Assembly (NCBI GenBank): GCA_022457155.1
Contig: JAJGOT010000037.1
Location: forward strand, 1-64,000
Length of the DNA stretch: 64,000 bases
Direction of reading: 5' to 3'
DNA from: Cladopsammia gracilis
Lineage: Eukaryota > Cnidaria > Anthozoa > Scleractinia > Dendrophylliidae
The notes under the pieces are model-generated. The model saw only the letters and a program-made list of their open reading frames with translations, searched no databases and was not told the DNA's origin. Shown one piece after another: positions 19,293 through 29,900 of this stretch. The position numbers were made by a program, and so were the translations under genes. Within the stretch, counting starts at the first letter, position 1; each line of letters starts with the position of its first letter.

Positions 19293-20942
19293 CGCATCCA
19301 GGCAACAAAGCATGATAAACCAAGCGCGCCCACAACAATGTGTGCCTTGTTTACTTGATGCGGCTCAATTTTAGTGTCTTTGGGGGTCTCTTGTGATGAA
19401 GCCGGCTGGGCTGGTGTGGGGGCTGGCGCGCTTGGTGCTGTCTTTGCATGCTTTTTACCAAGACCCTGTGCCTGCGCTGCCTGTTTGTGAATAGGGTTCG
19501 ATGGGTGGCTGTTTGGTGGATTAATCTTTGTTGGTCCGCCCTCCATGAGGTGCAGTGAGGCCTTTTTTGTGTCTTGATTAACATCATTGTTCACACAAAG
19601 CTTCATTCCTTGCGTTGCCTGCTTTAGCTTGTTGTTATATCCCACCACACTCTCTGTGTTTATAACCATGTGTGATGACATACACCAACATCCAGGTGCT
19701 ACTGCAAAGTCCAAACGCACCTTTGCTCCTTGGATGGCTAGCTGTACGCTGTACGCTCTTTGAATGTCTGAAATGTCTGGCGTTCTGATTGCGTCTTCCA
19801 TAAGGACTAGGAAATCACTCTGTGTCTCCTTAGCCCGCCCGCCTGCATCTAGAATGCTACTGCGGGTATTAACTTGGGATCCGAAAATACAATAAACAAA
19901 GGCCTCGATTGACTGGTTCATTCGCGATAACCCCGCTTGCGTAAGCCCCTGTGAGAGGTTTGGCACAAAGTGCTCGAACTCATTAGCTGAGTGGCCATTT
20001 TGAATGTAAGTAATCCCATTAGCCTTGTAATTCGGGTTAATTCTGTCTGTTATACGTTCATCGTCGAACAAAGCTAGATCAGGGTCGGGGTATACGTAAT
20101 CCACAGGTATGATACCCAACCCTGTTGCTCCAATGTATACACTGCCGAGGCCGTGGTTTTTGCCGAATGTGAAACGGAAATCAGTACTAGGGGTGACACC
20201 GAACTCCGCACAGATTCTATTGTAAGAGGGGATATCGTATTTGTTTTCTTGCTTATTGAATGTCGGGTCGCCGGGTAAAGCGCTAAAACTCTGTATTCCG
20301 CCCACCTCGAACAGGATTCGTCTTGTTGTGAAATAGACGTGAAAGAGATAAAAAGACCTGAGCTGCGGGTTTAGATCTAGGGAGGATGAGAACAGAATAT
20401 CACGAGAGATCCCGGAACCTGTTGTCGCGCACCACAAAGCAAAGTTTAGCTGCTGTGGCCAGAAAGACATTTTGGGCCCCCTGAGCCACTTCCTTGCGTA
20501 CTTGGTGAATTTAATCTGTGAGTGTTTGAAAATCTCCCTGAACTCAGTTGAGAAGAACTCTGTCGGCGTTACGTAAATCCTGTACTCATTGTCCAAGACA
20601 TCACCAACTGACATTTGTTTGCTTATTGTTTTTGAAAACTCAACAGCCGGGATTAGTTTTGTGATTGGTCCATTGCTTAACGAGAGCTGATAGGGGAACC
20701 TCCGTCTTGATGCACACTTAAAGCATCTCTCATAGCTTGAGTCCAATCCTTGCTGGCTATTTCAGTAGGCATAGCCCATGAGCCTTGACCCTAAGCGAAA
20801 AGCACTACCGCTGTGGCTTTGCGATTTTCGTCGGGAAACGCCGGGAAACGTGCGGGAAACGCCTTTTGAAGTCTGAGATCGCCTTGGCTTTGGCCGCTGC
20901 AGAGAGCTTTGCTGCTTCCGGTATTCTCATCCATTCAAACAT
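19289..20942 (-). CDS. Element B: large structural-type protein with C-terminal membrane anchor
   Basis: The uninterrupted frame spans 485 codons (19289-20746) but lacks an ATG. An ATG at 20942 behind TATATAAATATATT opens MFEWMRIPEAAKLSAAAKAK in another frame, so I extend the gene to there with N-terminal frameshifts. The body contains FPYQLSLSNGPITKLIPAVE, KMSFWPQQLNFALWC and GLGSVYIGATGLGIIPVDYV. The tail is Pro/Ala/Thr-rich and ends in a hydrophobic helix. No homology to a named family that I can recall. Its position between other virion genes suggests a structural protein. Confidence 0.5.
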
Positions 20943-20980
20943 GATTATATAAATATATTTTCAAAATCTATTATATATAC
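20943..20980. promoter_or_regulatory. Bidirectional AT-rich promoter between two element B genes
   Basis: 38 bp holding TATATAAATATATTTTC and TATTATATATACA, flanked on both sides by start codons (minus 20942, plus 20981). Confidence 0.5.
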
Positions 20981-21610
20981 AATGGTTGTGTTAACAATCG
21001 TCGCGCCTTCGAACCCTTACACAATCTACTTTGATCACCCGCTCTATAAACCGAGTTACATTCGGCTTCTCTCATGCTCAATTTACAATTCGTGGCATAT
21101 CTGGATCGGAGGTCGCATACACTTTGATTGACATTGAGCCTAGTTTTTACACTCCTAGTAGTTTAGCAAAAACGATAGTTGATAAATTTGCGGAAAATGT
21201 TATAAATCTTAAATCGGAAACGTATACATCTCGTGGTGCTATGGTGATTTTGAACCCAGGAGGTGAATATCTTTCCGAAAAATTTGTCATTTCTTTGCAA
21301 GGAATCACGAATAGCCCCTCATATAATCAGTAAAAAAATCAATTCACCAAGCACTTACTTTATCCACTGTGATCTGGTTGATAAAGAACAAAACCTACTC
21401 AATGGGAAACCTTCTACAGTTTTGGCTAAATTTGATCTTCGTGGGAGATCCTATGAGAAAGTTTTCTATGAATCAACACAGCAAAACATCTTGCGTGACA
21501 CCTCTTCTGGCGATTATGTAAACAGCATAACACTGTCAGCGAGGGATGAGAACAATGACTTCTTTGATTTTAAAGACAAACCATTAGAATTTGAAATAGA
21601 GATAAATTAA
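20981..21610 (+). pseudogene. Element B: putative single-jelly-roll minor capsid (penton-like) protein
   Basis: ATG at 20981 behind TATATATACA opens MVVLTIVAPSNPYTIYFDHP. The frame changes near 21095 and again near 21310. Later parts include EPSFYTPSSLAKTIVDKF, then YFIHCDLVDKEQNLLNGKPS and a C-terminus DYVNSITLSARDENNDFFDF. The final block (S-I-T-L-x-x-R-D-E-x-G/N ... L-E-F-E-I-x-I) is the usual C-terminal strand pattern of penton-like proteins of Polintons. The pattern is seen; the penton assignment is by analogy. Confidence 0.5.
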
Positions 21611-21631
21611 AAATCTAATATATACACAACC

Positions 21632-22288
21632 ATGAGTTCGACTAACGTTTTGTCCCCATCAGCTCCAGAATACAGCGATACTCTACCGCTCTACCCAATT
21701 TTGCAAAACGGTGAAGACTTTCGTCTAAAAAAATCTCTGACTTGCAAAAGGAGCTTGAGACAGGTCGCGAAGAAGTACAAGCGAACCTACTCCGTTGTTC
21801 ACGGGACTGCTGTTGGTCTCGGTTTCATTGCTACGGGATTGTCTTCCGCTACCTTTGCAACAGCCTTGACTGGAGTTGGGATTGTCGCCAGCCCCGCTCT
21901 TGCAGGCGTGGCTGCTGTTTCAGGATTTTCATCCGCTGGCCTTACCGTGTTTAGCAAGCGGCTTGAAAGAAAAATCACTAAACATGAAAAAATATACACG
22001 CTCGCCCTTGCTAAACGAAACTCTGTCTGTGAGTTAGTTTCAAGAGCTCTAACGGACAATCGCATCAGTGAATCAGAATTTTCAATAATTCTGCGTGAGA
22101 TTGAAAGATATCACGAACTGAAAACCTTGATCCGATCTGGCGAAACAAAGGCTACACAAGTAAACAGCAAGCCCACATCGCCAGATCTTGAAAAAATCAG
22201 AAAAGAAATTCGCAATGAAGAACGCGTTAAATTACAAAAAAAGATAAGTTCCTTAGCCGCTCAATCCAAGTCAGATTTGAAAGACTAA
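21632..22288 (+). CDS. Element B: membrane protein, 218 residues
   Basis: Complete frame, ATG at 21632 with ATATATACACAACC upstream, 22 bp after the previous gene. N-terminus polar with a SAPEYSD motif; residues about 50-110 hold a long Ala/Gly/Val-rich hydrophobic region that could form two membrane helices (TGLSSATFATALTGVGIV; ALAGVAAVSGFSS). The rest is helical and ends in a Lys-rich coiled region. Small glycine/alanine-rich membrane proteins are common in Polinton virion clusters. One of the few lesion-free genes of element B. Confidence 0.55.
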   Translation: MSSTNVLSPSAPEYSDTLPLYPILQNGEDFRLKKSLTCKRSLRQVAKKYKRTYSVVHGTAVGLGFIATGLSSATFATALTGVGIVASPALAGVAAVSGFSSAGLTVFSKRLERKITKHEKIYTLALAKRNSVCELVSRALTDNRISESEFSIILREIERYHELKTLIRSGETKATQVNSKPTSPDLEKIRKEIRNEERVKLQKKISSLAAQSKSDLKD

Positions 22289-22328
22289 ACTCTGATTTCT
22301 CGCTTTATATAACAAAAGAACGCAATCG

Positions 22329-22392
22329 CGTGACACAGCGTGACACGTGACGTGACATTGTGCATGATTGTCACACGTGACATTGCGTGACA
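22329..22392. repeat. Cluster of CGTGACA iterons
   Basis: Within 64 bp there are five CGTGACA and one CGTGACG, plus an inverted TGTCAC facing one of them across 2 bp. It lies 40 bp downstream of the 218-residue gene. Clustered 7-mers with an inverted pair look like a protein-binding array (origin or enhancer). Confidence 0.5.
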
Positions 22393-22639
22393 CGTTACAA
22401 AAATAGACAAAACCCTAGTCGGGGGGTGCTCGTGGCTGTTTCTGCCTATCCCCGGCTAGGACTTTTGCCTCACCGAAGTGAGGACTTAAATTGCTGACAA
22501 GGCAGTTGTCGTTTCCCATTTTACGGTCTAATTCGCTTCGCTCAAACGAACGTAAATTATTTTCCGCTTAAATGTAACACATACAAAACAAACAACACTA
22601 TATATGATGGTTGGATGCTCAGGCATTCCAACCGAGAAA

Positions 22640-23215
22640 TCACAAAGTAAAAGGCGATAAAAGAAAAATATTACCGCGAAAAAGTTGAATATCATTGTCA
22701 GACTTAAAACGTCTCGGCGAACCCAGCTTTGACCTTTCGGGATCTTTCCTCTTCTTTTCCGCTGCATTTGTCGCTTTCTTGAAGCGTTTCTCGTCCTCGG
22801 AGTTTGAAGCGAGATCGTCAGACTCGTACTCTTGAACAACCAACCGACCGTCCTTGCTACGATCCGCAATCTTTATTAAATTTTTGCCTCTTGCGAATGA
22901 TCTGGTCAGCTTCCTGCACCAAAGAAATTACCTGACTCGGATCTTCAGCGCTGGCCTCAATTCCGGAGAGCAAGCTCTGTACCTTGGCATTAAACCAAAA
23001 TTGCTCTCTGTTACCTTTAAATTTGAATTCCAAGACGGACTTCTGTATTCTCGACTGACCTATTAGCTACCCTTGTGCTTCGAGTTTAGTATTCAGATAA
23101 CCTTTAAACGGGGAGAATACTTCGTCAACCAGCTCTGAACTTTGAGGCTTGGGGTTCGCTGGAGGATCTCTAGGTTTCGATTCGTCTACAACCGACTCCG
23201 CGTCGAATGTTTCTC
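22640..23215 (-). pseudogene. Fragment of a DIRS/Ngaro-type retrotransposon gag
   Basis: Read on the minus strand: a FSPFKGYLNTKLEAQ block, then EFKFKGNREQFWFN, then SLVQEADQIIRKRQK and, after a frameshift, LVVQEYESDDLASNSEDEKR with a Lys-rich tail. The K-F-K-G-N-x-x-Q-F-x-x-N ... L-A-x-x-S-x-D-E-K-R order is the N-terminal (gag-like) pattern of tyrosine-recombinase retrotransposons of cnidarians. Several frameshifts; no recombinase or RT part remains. Confidence 0.45.
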
Positions 23216-23600
23216 AGCGCTAAAATGAACGGTAAACAGGCCGGAAGGAGGAATGTGAGAGAGAGAAAGAACGCGTTCTACACAGACGCCTTTATAGTGT
23301 AGAGGAACCAATCAGAGGGTGACAGAAAACCTGTAAAGAATGGACACATACCATCGGAAAATACATTTACCTCTGGGAGCGAGGGCGAGTTCTCCGAGAA
23401 GATCTCTGTTTGAGCACCCCCCTGTTATCAGTTGGACCGGAGCGGGCTCACCCGGGTGTCACAAACTGACGCAGCAACCCCATTACTCCTGGTCTGATAT
23501 CGCATGAGCCGTAAATAGGGTTCATTGGTGGCCAACCATACCCCCCTGAGCTCTACCGAATTACAGACTTAATATAATATATAATAAAAATCGATTTTGG
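23216..23600. other. Unassigned spacer
   Basis: Non-coding, between the DIRS-like fragment and the second Penelope. Probably untranslated retrotransposon sequence; no structure recognised. Confidence 0.3.
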
Positions 23601-23610
23601 TAAACATTTT

Positions 23611-24572
23611 AACGAGAAAATTAACGATATGAAAACTACATGACGTTTCGATGACTTCATGTCATCATTGTCGAATGAATAAATTGAGGGTACCGGTTAA
23701 GCATATTTATAGGAATAAGGGAGTGAGAAAATAAATTAAATTAGAATGCGTTGCATGAAAGCATTTAAGTAAAGAGTTTCGCGCGAATGGAATCCGCTTG
23801 CTCCAGTCAATCCGCTTGTCGTCTACACAGGACTTCCTTTTGCAAGAATGTAAAAACTTAAAAAGGATATTTTTGAAATTGAAATATCCTGAGAAGCTCA
23901 TCGACTCAGCTATTAATCGCCTCCAGCATCCTCCAGACCAAGTTACAACACCATCTGATAGTCCTGTTCGGATTATTATACCATATAAGGATCAGAAATC
24001 GGCTGACGCGGTTCGCAGACAACTTTGCGACCTCGGAGTGACAATTAACCAACAACTACAGCCAGTGCTCACAAGCAAAAAGATCGCTGATCATCTGAGA
24101 GTTACGGAAGAAAAACCACCCCCTGATAAACCAGCAAAGTATAGTATATGAATTCAAATGTGATTTGTGTGATACAAATTATATCGGTTACACTTGCCGC
24201 CACCTTCATCAGCGGGTTGACGAATATAAACATTCCGTGATCGGAAAACACTACAGGGACGAGCACGACTTGACACCCGTCGACTTAATTAAGAACTTCA
24301 CAGTGCTTAAGAAATGCCGCAGCAAACTCGAATGTTTGATCTTCGAAATGCTGTTTATTAAGAACAAAAGACCGAAACTGAACACGCAAGCGGATTCCAT
24401 TCGCGCAAAACTCTTTACTTAAATGCTTTCATGCCACGCATTCTAATTTAATTTATTTTCTCACTCCCTTATTCCTAAAAATATGCTTAACCGGTACACT
24501 CAATTTATTCATTCGACAATGATGACATGAAGTCATCGAAACGTCATGTAGTTTTCATATCGTTAATTTTCT
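23611..24572 (+). mobile_element. Second Penelope-like element with inverted terminal arms
   Basis: About 205-bp arms at 23611-23815 and 24370-24572 are inverted copies (both contain the GAAACGTCATGTAG block). Between and into the arm is the C-terminal part of a Penelope protein: a helical linker (23798-24151) and, after a frameshift, a GIY-YIG nuclease starting CDLCDTNYIGYTCRHLHQRV with HYRDEHDL and a downstream KLECLIFEM block. A different lineage from the 15-18 kb copy. The RT core is missing. Confidence 0.7.
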
Positions 24573-24805
24573 TGTTGAAATATACTATATATACATACTT
24601 ATACTATACTAGACTAGACTTATACGAGACTTATATACAGACTTATACTATATATACAGACTTATTTAATATATAGCGCGAAAAGGTCTTTTTATATGCG
24701 ACAAAACTTTCATGCTTTCACATGTGGTAACTCATAAAGAACCACGCATGCGCGAAGAATTATGAAATACACACGCATGTGTAAATGGTTCTAATCTTAA
24801 GTTCT

Positions 24806-24830
24806 CCAATTGAACATTTACATTTTTAAC
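24806..24830 (+). promoter_or_regulatory. CCAATTG-type promoter of VLTF3-like gene
   Basis: CCAATTGAAC at 24806 followed by an AT-rich spacer and ATG at 24831 (19 bases), the shortest spacing among the six sites. Confidence 0.5.
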
Positions 24831-25576
24831 ATGTCTTTCGTTAGACAAATGGATGAAAAGAAAAAATACAAGACAGAATTAGATGTCTTAGATCTGAAAC
24901 ATAAACAAACAGTTCTATGTTCACTCACTGACAGTCATTATCCAACCGAACTTCACCGCTCACAACTGCTAGAAAAACTCTATGTCATCTTTGAAACACT
25001 TAGTTCTTCAGCAAAACAAGAGTTTATTCAGGAATACCGTGAAGCTGAGTTTATGTTCATTTCAAACAGAACAAACAAAAGAATGAAATCGTGTCTAGAA
25101 TGCGGCGGCGCATTTTCACTCGAATTAAATTCAACAGAACACTATTGTATTAAATGTGGACGAGTTAAAGAAATATACGGTGCAGCCCTAAATGTCGAAG
25201 ATCTATACCAAAATAATAATATGAAAATTATGAGCCGTTCTAAGTATAATTATGCTTTTAAAAAGAACCTTGATCGTATACTAAACGTCGCTTCCGGTAA
25301 AAAAAATCCCTGAATTCACAAAAAGGTCAAATCATGTTTGTTTACACCAATGAAATAAGAGACCGTCTACCGAAGTATATAAATTATTCTTTCGTAATTT
25401 ATAAAGTCTTAGATCTAATTTTACCAGAAGGGCCACATCGTGAGATTTTATCTCACATAAAACTTCAGAACCTCTCTACAAATCTAAAGAACGAACTTCG
25501 TTGGAATAAAGCTATAAATCCACAGGCATTAATCAAGTACCGTGATATTATATTTCCGGCGGTTCATATTCGTTAA
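24831..25576 (+). pseudogene. Element B: VLTF3-like late transcription factor
   Basis: The first part (to 25313) is a helical N-terminus and a zinc ribbon: CLECGGAFSLELNSTEHYC is followed by IKC, giving C-x2-C and C-x2-C pairs 14 residues apart. A SKYNYAFKKNLDRIL segment comes next. After a frameshift near 25310 a second part (25334-25576) has YINYSFVIYKVLDLI and ends with an LRWNKA segment. Zinc ribbon, then a Y-x-x-x-x-x-F segment, then an 'N-Y-x-x-x-Y/H-K ... W' C-terminus is the layout of poxvirus/NCLDV late transcription factor VLTF3. The assignment rests on motif order, not on a search. Confidence 0.45.
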
Positions 25577-25719
25577 ATTCTTTCTGTAAAAAGCTTTCTA
25601 ACATAAAGTCAGTATCATCACCGGTCTTTGTTATTTTTTCCACAGAGCTTAGCTCGGCGGAAAGATCCTCAGGGTATCCATCGATTTCGGCTACCTTTTC
25701 GTCGTCGTATGTATAGTAG

Positions 25720-26339
25720 CTAACTCTTTTTTTTTAGATTGGATAAATTTCTGTGAAAACACTCGACTGACCTTTGAATGGCATTCAAAAAATCTGGTTG
25801 TTTTGTTTCCCAAATTGCAGTTAGATCGAGAAGTTTCCACGTAAACATTGCCACAGGTTTTGGGCCTACAGAACGCTGGTTCGAGAAAGCTTCTTGCATA
25901 GAATGAAACCGTAAAAACTCATCGTCTTCGTCATGCTTTGTAAACAGCATTCTTACTCTACCATAGCAACACCAGATGTTTTTCTCCGCGATGGAGCCCA
26001 TTATGTGTTCAAACAATGGCTTTGTTTCAAGTGATCCAAGGTCGGTGATTTCAGGTTGATCTCTAAATATATTTTGTTTGCTGAACAGATAGCAAACCCC
26101 CCACGCAAAAGTTGATTTGCTTTTTGTCTTATATATATTTCCTCCGTTTAGAAACTGATTGTGGTCTGGACTCGATCCTAGCTGATTTAAAGAACACATT
26201 CTGAAGTAAGCGTCAACGAAGATCCCTTTCTTTACTCTTTCCCCGCTGAAAGCAAGGCCTGTTTGAATCTGGTCGCTATAGCAACTGGGAACTCTATTAA
26301 TAGCTATTTTTCTTTTAAAAGGCATTTGAATTCTAATAA
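25720..26339 (-). pseudogene. Element B: YqaJ-type viral exonuclease/recombinase, C-terminal half
   Basis: Begins at the catalytic EFKCPFKRK (PD-(D/E)xK E-x-K motif) and continues with QIQTGLAFSGE, FVDAYFRMCSLNQ and NGGNIYKTKSKSTFAWGVCY to a stop at 25720. It is clearly homologous to the intact copy at 63130-64000. The N-terminal half is at 34247-34432. A Gypsy element (26341-33631) and adjoining unassigned DNA separate them, and the middle of the protein is absent. YqaJ/lambda-type exonucleases resect DNA ends for recombination-dependent replication. Confidence 0.75.
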
Positions 26340-26340
26340 A

Positions 26341-26895
26341 ATGTTGCCAGGCACCAACAACTGATTTTTAAACAACGCTTTAATGTGCTGGAAATAGTGG
26401 ACCCGAAGTCCAAACAGTTAACAGTTTACATTTCTGTACTTGAAAAACCTTTTCATCTCTCACGCGGTCGAAGATCTTACAAGTCACGTGACACTGGTCA
26501 CGAGTTCTCTATATTGCAATTACGTCATCTCACACACTCCCCGACTTTAAAAATCTCCTCCGAGACATTTGTTACAATGTTCAGTGGAGTTATCGCCTCC
26601 CAACTAAAACGTGCCATCGTATTCTCATGCATTACTCCTGTATGTCGCTTGCATTATGGGTTCATCAGGCCCAAGACAGCAATTTTATACAACAATACTT
26701 ATGCAAATACGTAATCAAAACCTAACTTCGTTCACACTTGATTCAATAAATGGCTAGGCACAGTCATAGTTCCATGACAACAATATCATTCATTTGCCTG
26801 TTTGAAAGGCACAACAGCACCAAAGGCAGGTAATTAAATAATCAGTTCAACAACAACGTCAATGAAAGTCTTGGGCAGTCAATATGTGCATGCTA
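26341..26895 (-). mobile_element. 3' LTR of Gypsy-1
   Basis: Starts TGTTGCCAGGCAC on the plus strand (LTR end ...CAACA on the minus strand) and matches 33443-33631 closely over about 190 bp. The inner boundary is uncertain, between 26528 and the end of the integrase frame at 26912. Confidence 0.65.
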
Positions 26896-26911
26896 ATTAC
26901 ACATGTATCAT

Positions 26912-29900
26912 CTATATATAGGGTGGGTACGCCAGCGGACCATAACATGGTTGTGCAGGGTACTGAAACACAGGTTGTATCCAGGGTGATTGGAATGGTT
27001 GACAGCACCATCCAGGGACAGGGTTTGAAGCGATCTGGACACCACAGATAGTTGGCTCTCCCAGTGTATCATATGTAAACATCCTTGGTGGATGACGGAC
27101 ACGCTGGGGACGACTTTGTTCCAGGTCTGGTTCTAGTTGTTCCGATTCCGATTCAGGTACAAGTTCTTGCTCTTGCTCAGGATCCGGATCCTCTGGCACT
27201 GACACATGTGACGTGTCTTGGTTCTCAGCTGGGTCAGAGTGATTCACATCTGTTGGTCCCTGGTCATTTACAGACTGCAGCTCATTAGACGGGGTCTGGA
27301 CATCAATGTCTATTGGTACATGTCGACCAAAAGCAGTGCTGGTTTCAGAGTTGACTCTTTCCACCGGACAAGACGATTCGTCAAGTTCTATTGGTGAATA
27401 GGTTAGATGTTCAGCATCATCCGTGTCGCTATCAGCACTTGTCTGTAATGTATCGCGCGTTTGCCTCGTGATCCTAGATCCACGCCGAGTCTTGTTAATC
27501 ATTCGATGTTCTTGCTCTGGAGTTACCGGTGGAAAGTCACATGGAAGTAGCAGGTTTCTGTGCAGAACGCGATTCTTTTTGTTTCCTCCTTCAGCTTTCA
27601 CTTCATAGACAGGATTGTCTCCTTTTCGTTCTACCACAATGTGAATCTGATCTTCCCAGTAAGCCCGCAATTTACCAGGTCCCCCGCGCTCTGACAGGTT
27701 TCGGACGAGGACTCTGTCCCCAGGTTCCAGTTTGTATAGTGTGCCTTGCGATCTTGAAACTGTTTCCCCTTAGAAGACGACATGCGGGATTTCTCTGCAG
27801 CTAGTGAGTACGCCTCAGTCATAGCAGACTTCCATCTTTTGACATAGGTGATGTGGTGTCCTGTCACTGACTCCAGTGATGTACCCAGGATAATATCAAT
27901 TGGCAAACGTGGTGAGCGTCCAAAGAGGAGGTAGAATGGTGAATACCCAGTGGATTCACTCTTGGTGCAATTGTATGCATTGTATGCACCTTGGGCACAA
28001 GCTCATGCCACTTACTCTTCTTTTCTTCGGCTAGAGTTTTTAGCATTGACAGCAATGTTTGGTTAAATCTTTCTGCTTTACCATTGCATTGAGGGTGGTA
28101 AGGCGTAGTCCTTGAACGGATCATCCCGCACAACTGCTGTAACTGGTGAAACAACTTGTTCTCGAACTCCCTTCCCTGGTCATGCAGAATACGCGCCGGG
28201 AATCCAAAACGGAGCATAAAATCGTTGTACAGCTTGTTGGCTGCCGTACGAGCTGATTTGTTTCTTGTGGGGTACGCTTGCGCGAATCGTGTGAAGTGAT
28301 CAACGATGACCAAAATGTATTCGTGACCACCAGAGCTTCTTTCCAGGTGCAGATAGTCTATGGATATTAACTCAAACGGTGCATTTGTGACAATAGGTTG
28401 GAGAGGAGCACGAGTGGAGATATTTGGTCGCCTTTGCTTCAGACAACTGCACACCCGAGTCACAAAGTGAGTAATGTCACGATGCATGTGGGGCCAGTAA
28501 AACCTCTCACGAGCTAAGTGTAGTACTCTCTCTGCCCCCAAGTGGCCCATTTCCTGGTGTAACTCTTTGTAGACCAACGGATGAAATTGCTTCGGCAACA
28601 CCAGCTGTAAATACTCTCCACACTTTCTTCTCAGTAGCCCATCTCTTCCAATTTCCAACTTTGGCCATTCACGCAGCAACTTTCTTGTGTACGGAAGTTC
28701 TCTACAAATGTCAAGGGTTGCCGGTTTTCGCCCATCCGATTTGTATGCTAGCACTCTGCCGATACTCGGGTCTCGTTTCTGAGCTGCCAAAATGACACGA
28801 GGCTAGATCTTGTCGTACTTCTTGGAATTAAGAAGATCAGAGTCAAAGTTCATTGCCTCCGTTCTGTCACTGACTGCCGTTATCCAAACTGTGTCGCCTT
28901 CCAGAAGTGCCATTGTGCCAGACAAAGTTGCACTAATCACATCCTGTGATGTCTCCTGTGTACAGGTTGGAATGTACTGGTTGATGTCCAAAGGCATTCT
29001 TGACAAAGTGTCAGCATCTTTGTTCACTTTACCAGGCCTGTACTTGATCTCAAAGTTGTAATCCGCAAGTTCTGCCACCCAGCGGTGTCCCGTCGAATTA
29101 AGTTTGGCATTGGATAAGACATACGTTAAAGGGTTGTTGTCAGTATAGACTGTGAATGAAGGTGCGTAATACAAATAGTCTCTGAACTGTTCACAGATAG
29201 CCCATTTTAAAGCTAGAAACTCTAGCTTTAGAGTGAAGATGATAGTTCCTCTCCGCAGGAGTAAGGGTCCTGGATCCATATCCTATCACACGCATTTTAC
29301 CAGACTGGCGTTGATAAAGTACTGCCCCTAGGCCACTGTCGGACGCATCTGTGTGCAGGACAAATGGAAGGCTATAATCCGGATAACCGAGGACTGGCGG
29401 ATTAACAAGACAGTCCACAAGTCTCTCCAACACTCCTTGGTGCTCCTGTGTCCAAATGATGGCATGGTTAGATTGCGCTTGTGTCCGATTTCCTTTCTGA
29501 CCACGTCTGTCTCTTCTGGTTGAAGGGTTGTTTTTATTAATTTCTGGTGCTTTTAGGAGTTTAAAAAGTGGTTGTGCAATCCTGGAGAAGTCCTGAATGT
29601 ACTTGCGATAGTATCCTAGCAAGCCCAGGAGTTTCCTAACGTCCTCAACAGTTCTTGGTTTCGTTTCTTTCAGTGCCAACACCGCTTTGGTGTTTGAGGG
29701 ATCTATCCGATATCCATCAGCAGAAACAACCCTTCCCAGATAATTGACCTCTTTCTTGAACATCTTGCATTTTTTTGCTTTAAGCTTGATCCCATGAGAG
29801 CGCAGCCTCCGCAAAACTGTTCGTACATTTTCTACGTGTTCATCAAAGGTACTACTGAACACAATCACATCATCTAGGTAAGGGACGCAAATTTCGTCTC

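Noticed and set aside
22528..22869. 113-codon minus-strand frame as a gene
   Set aside because: It crosses the DIRS-like gag fragment in another frame and extends into non-coding DNA; composition is not protein-like.
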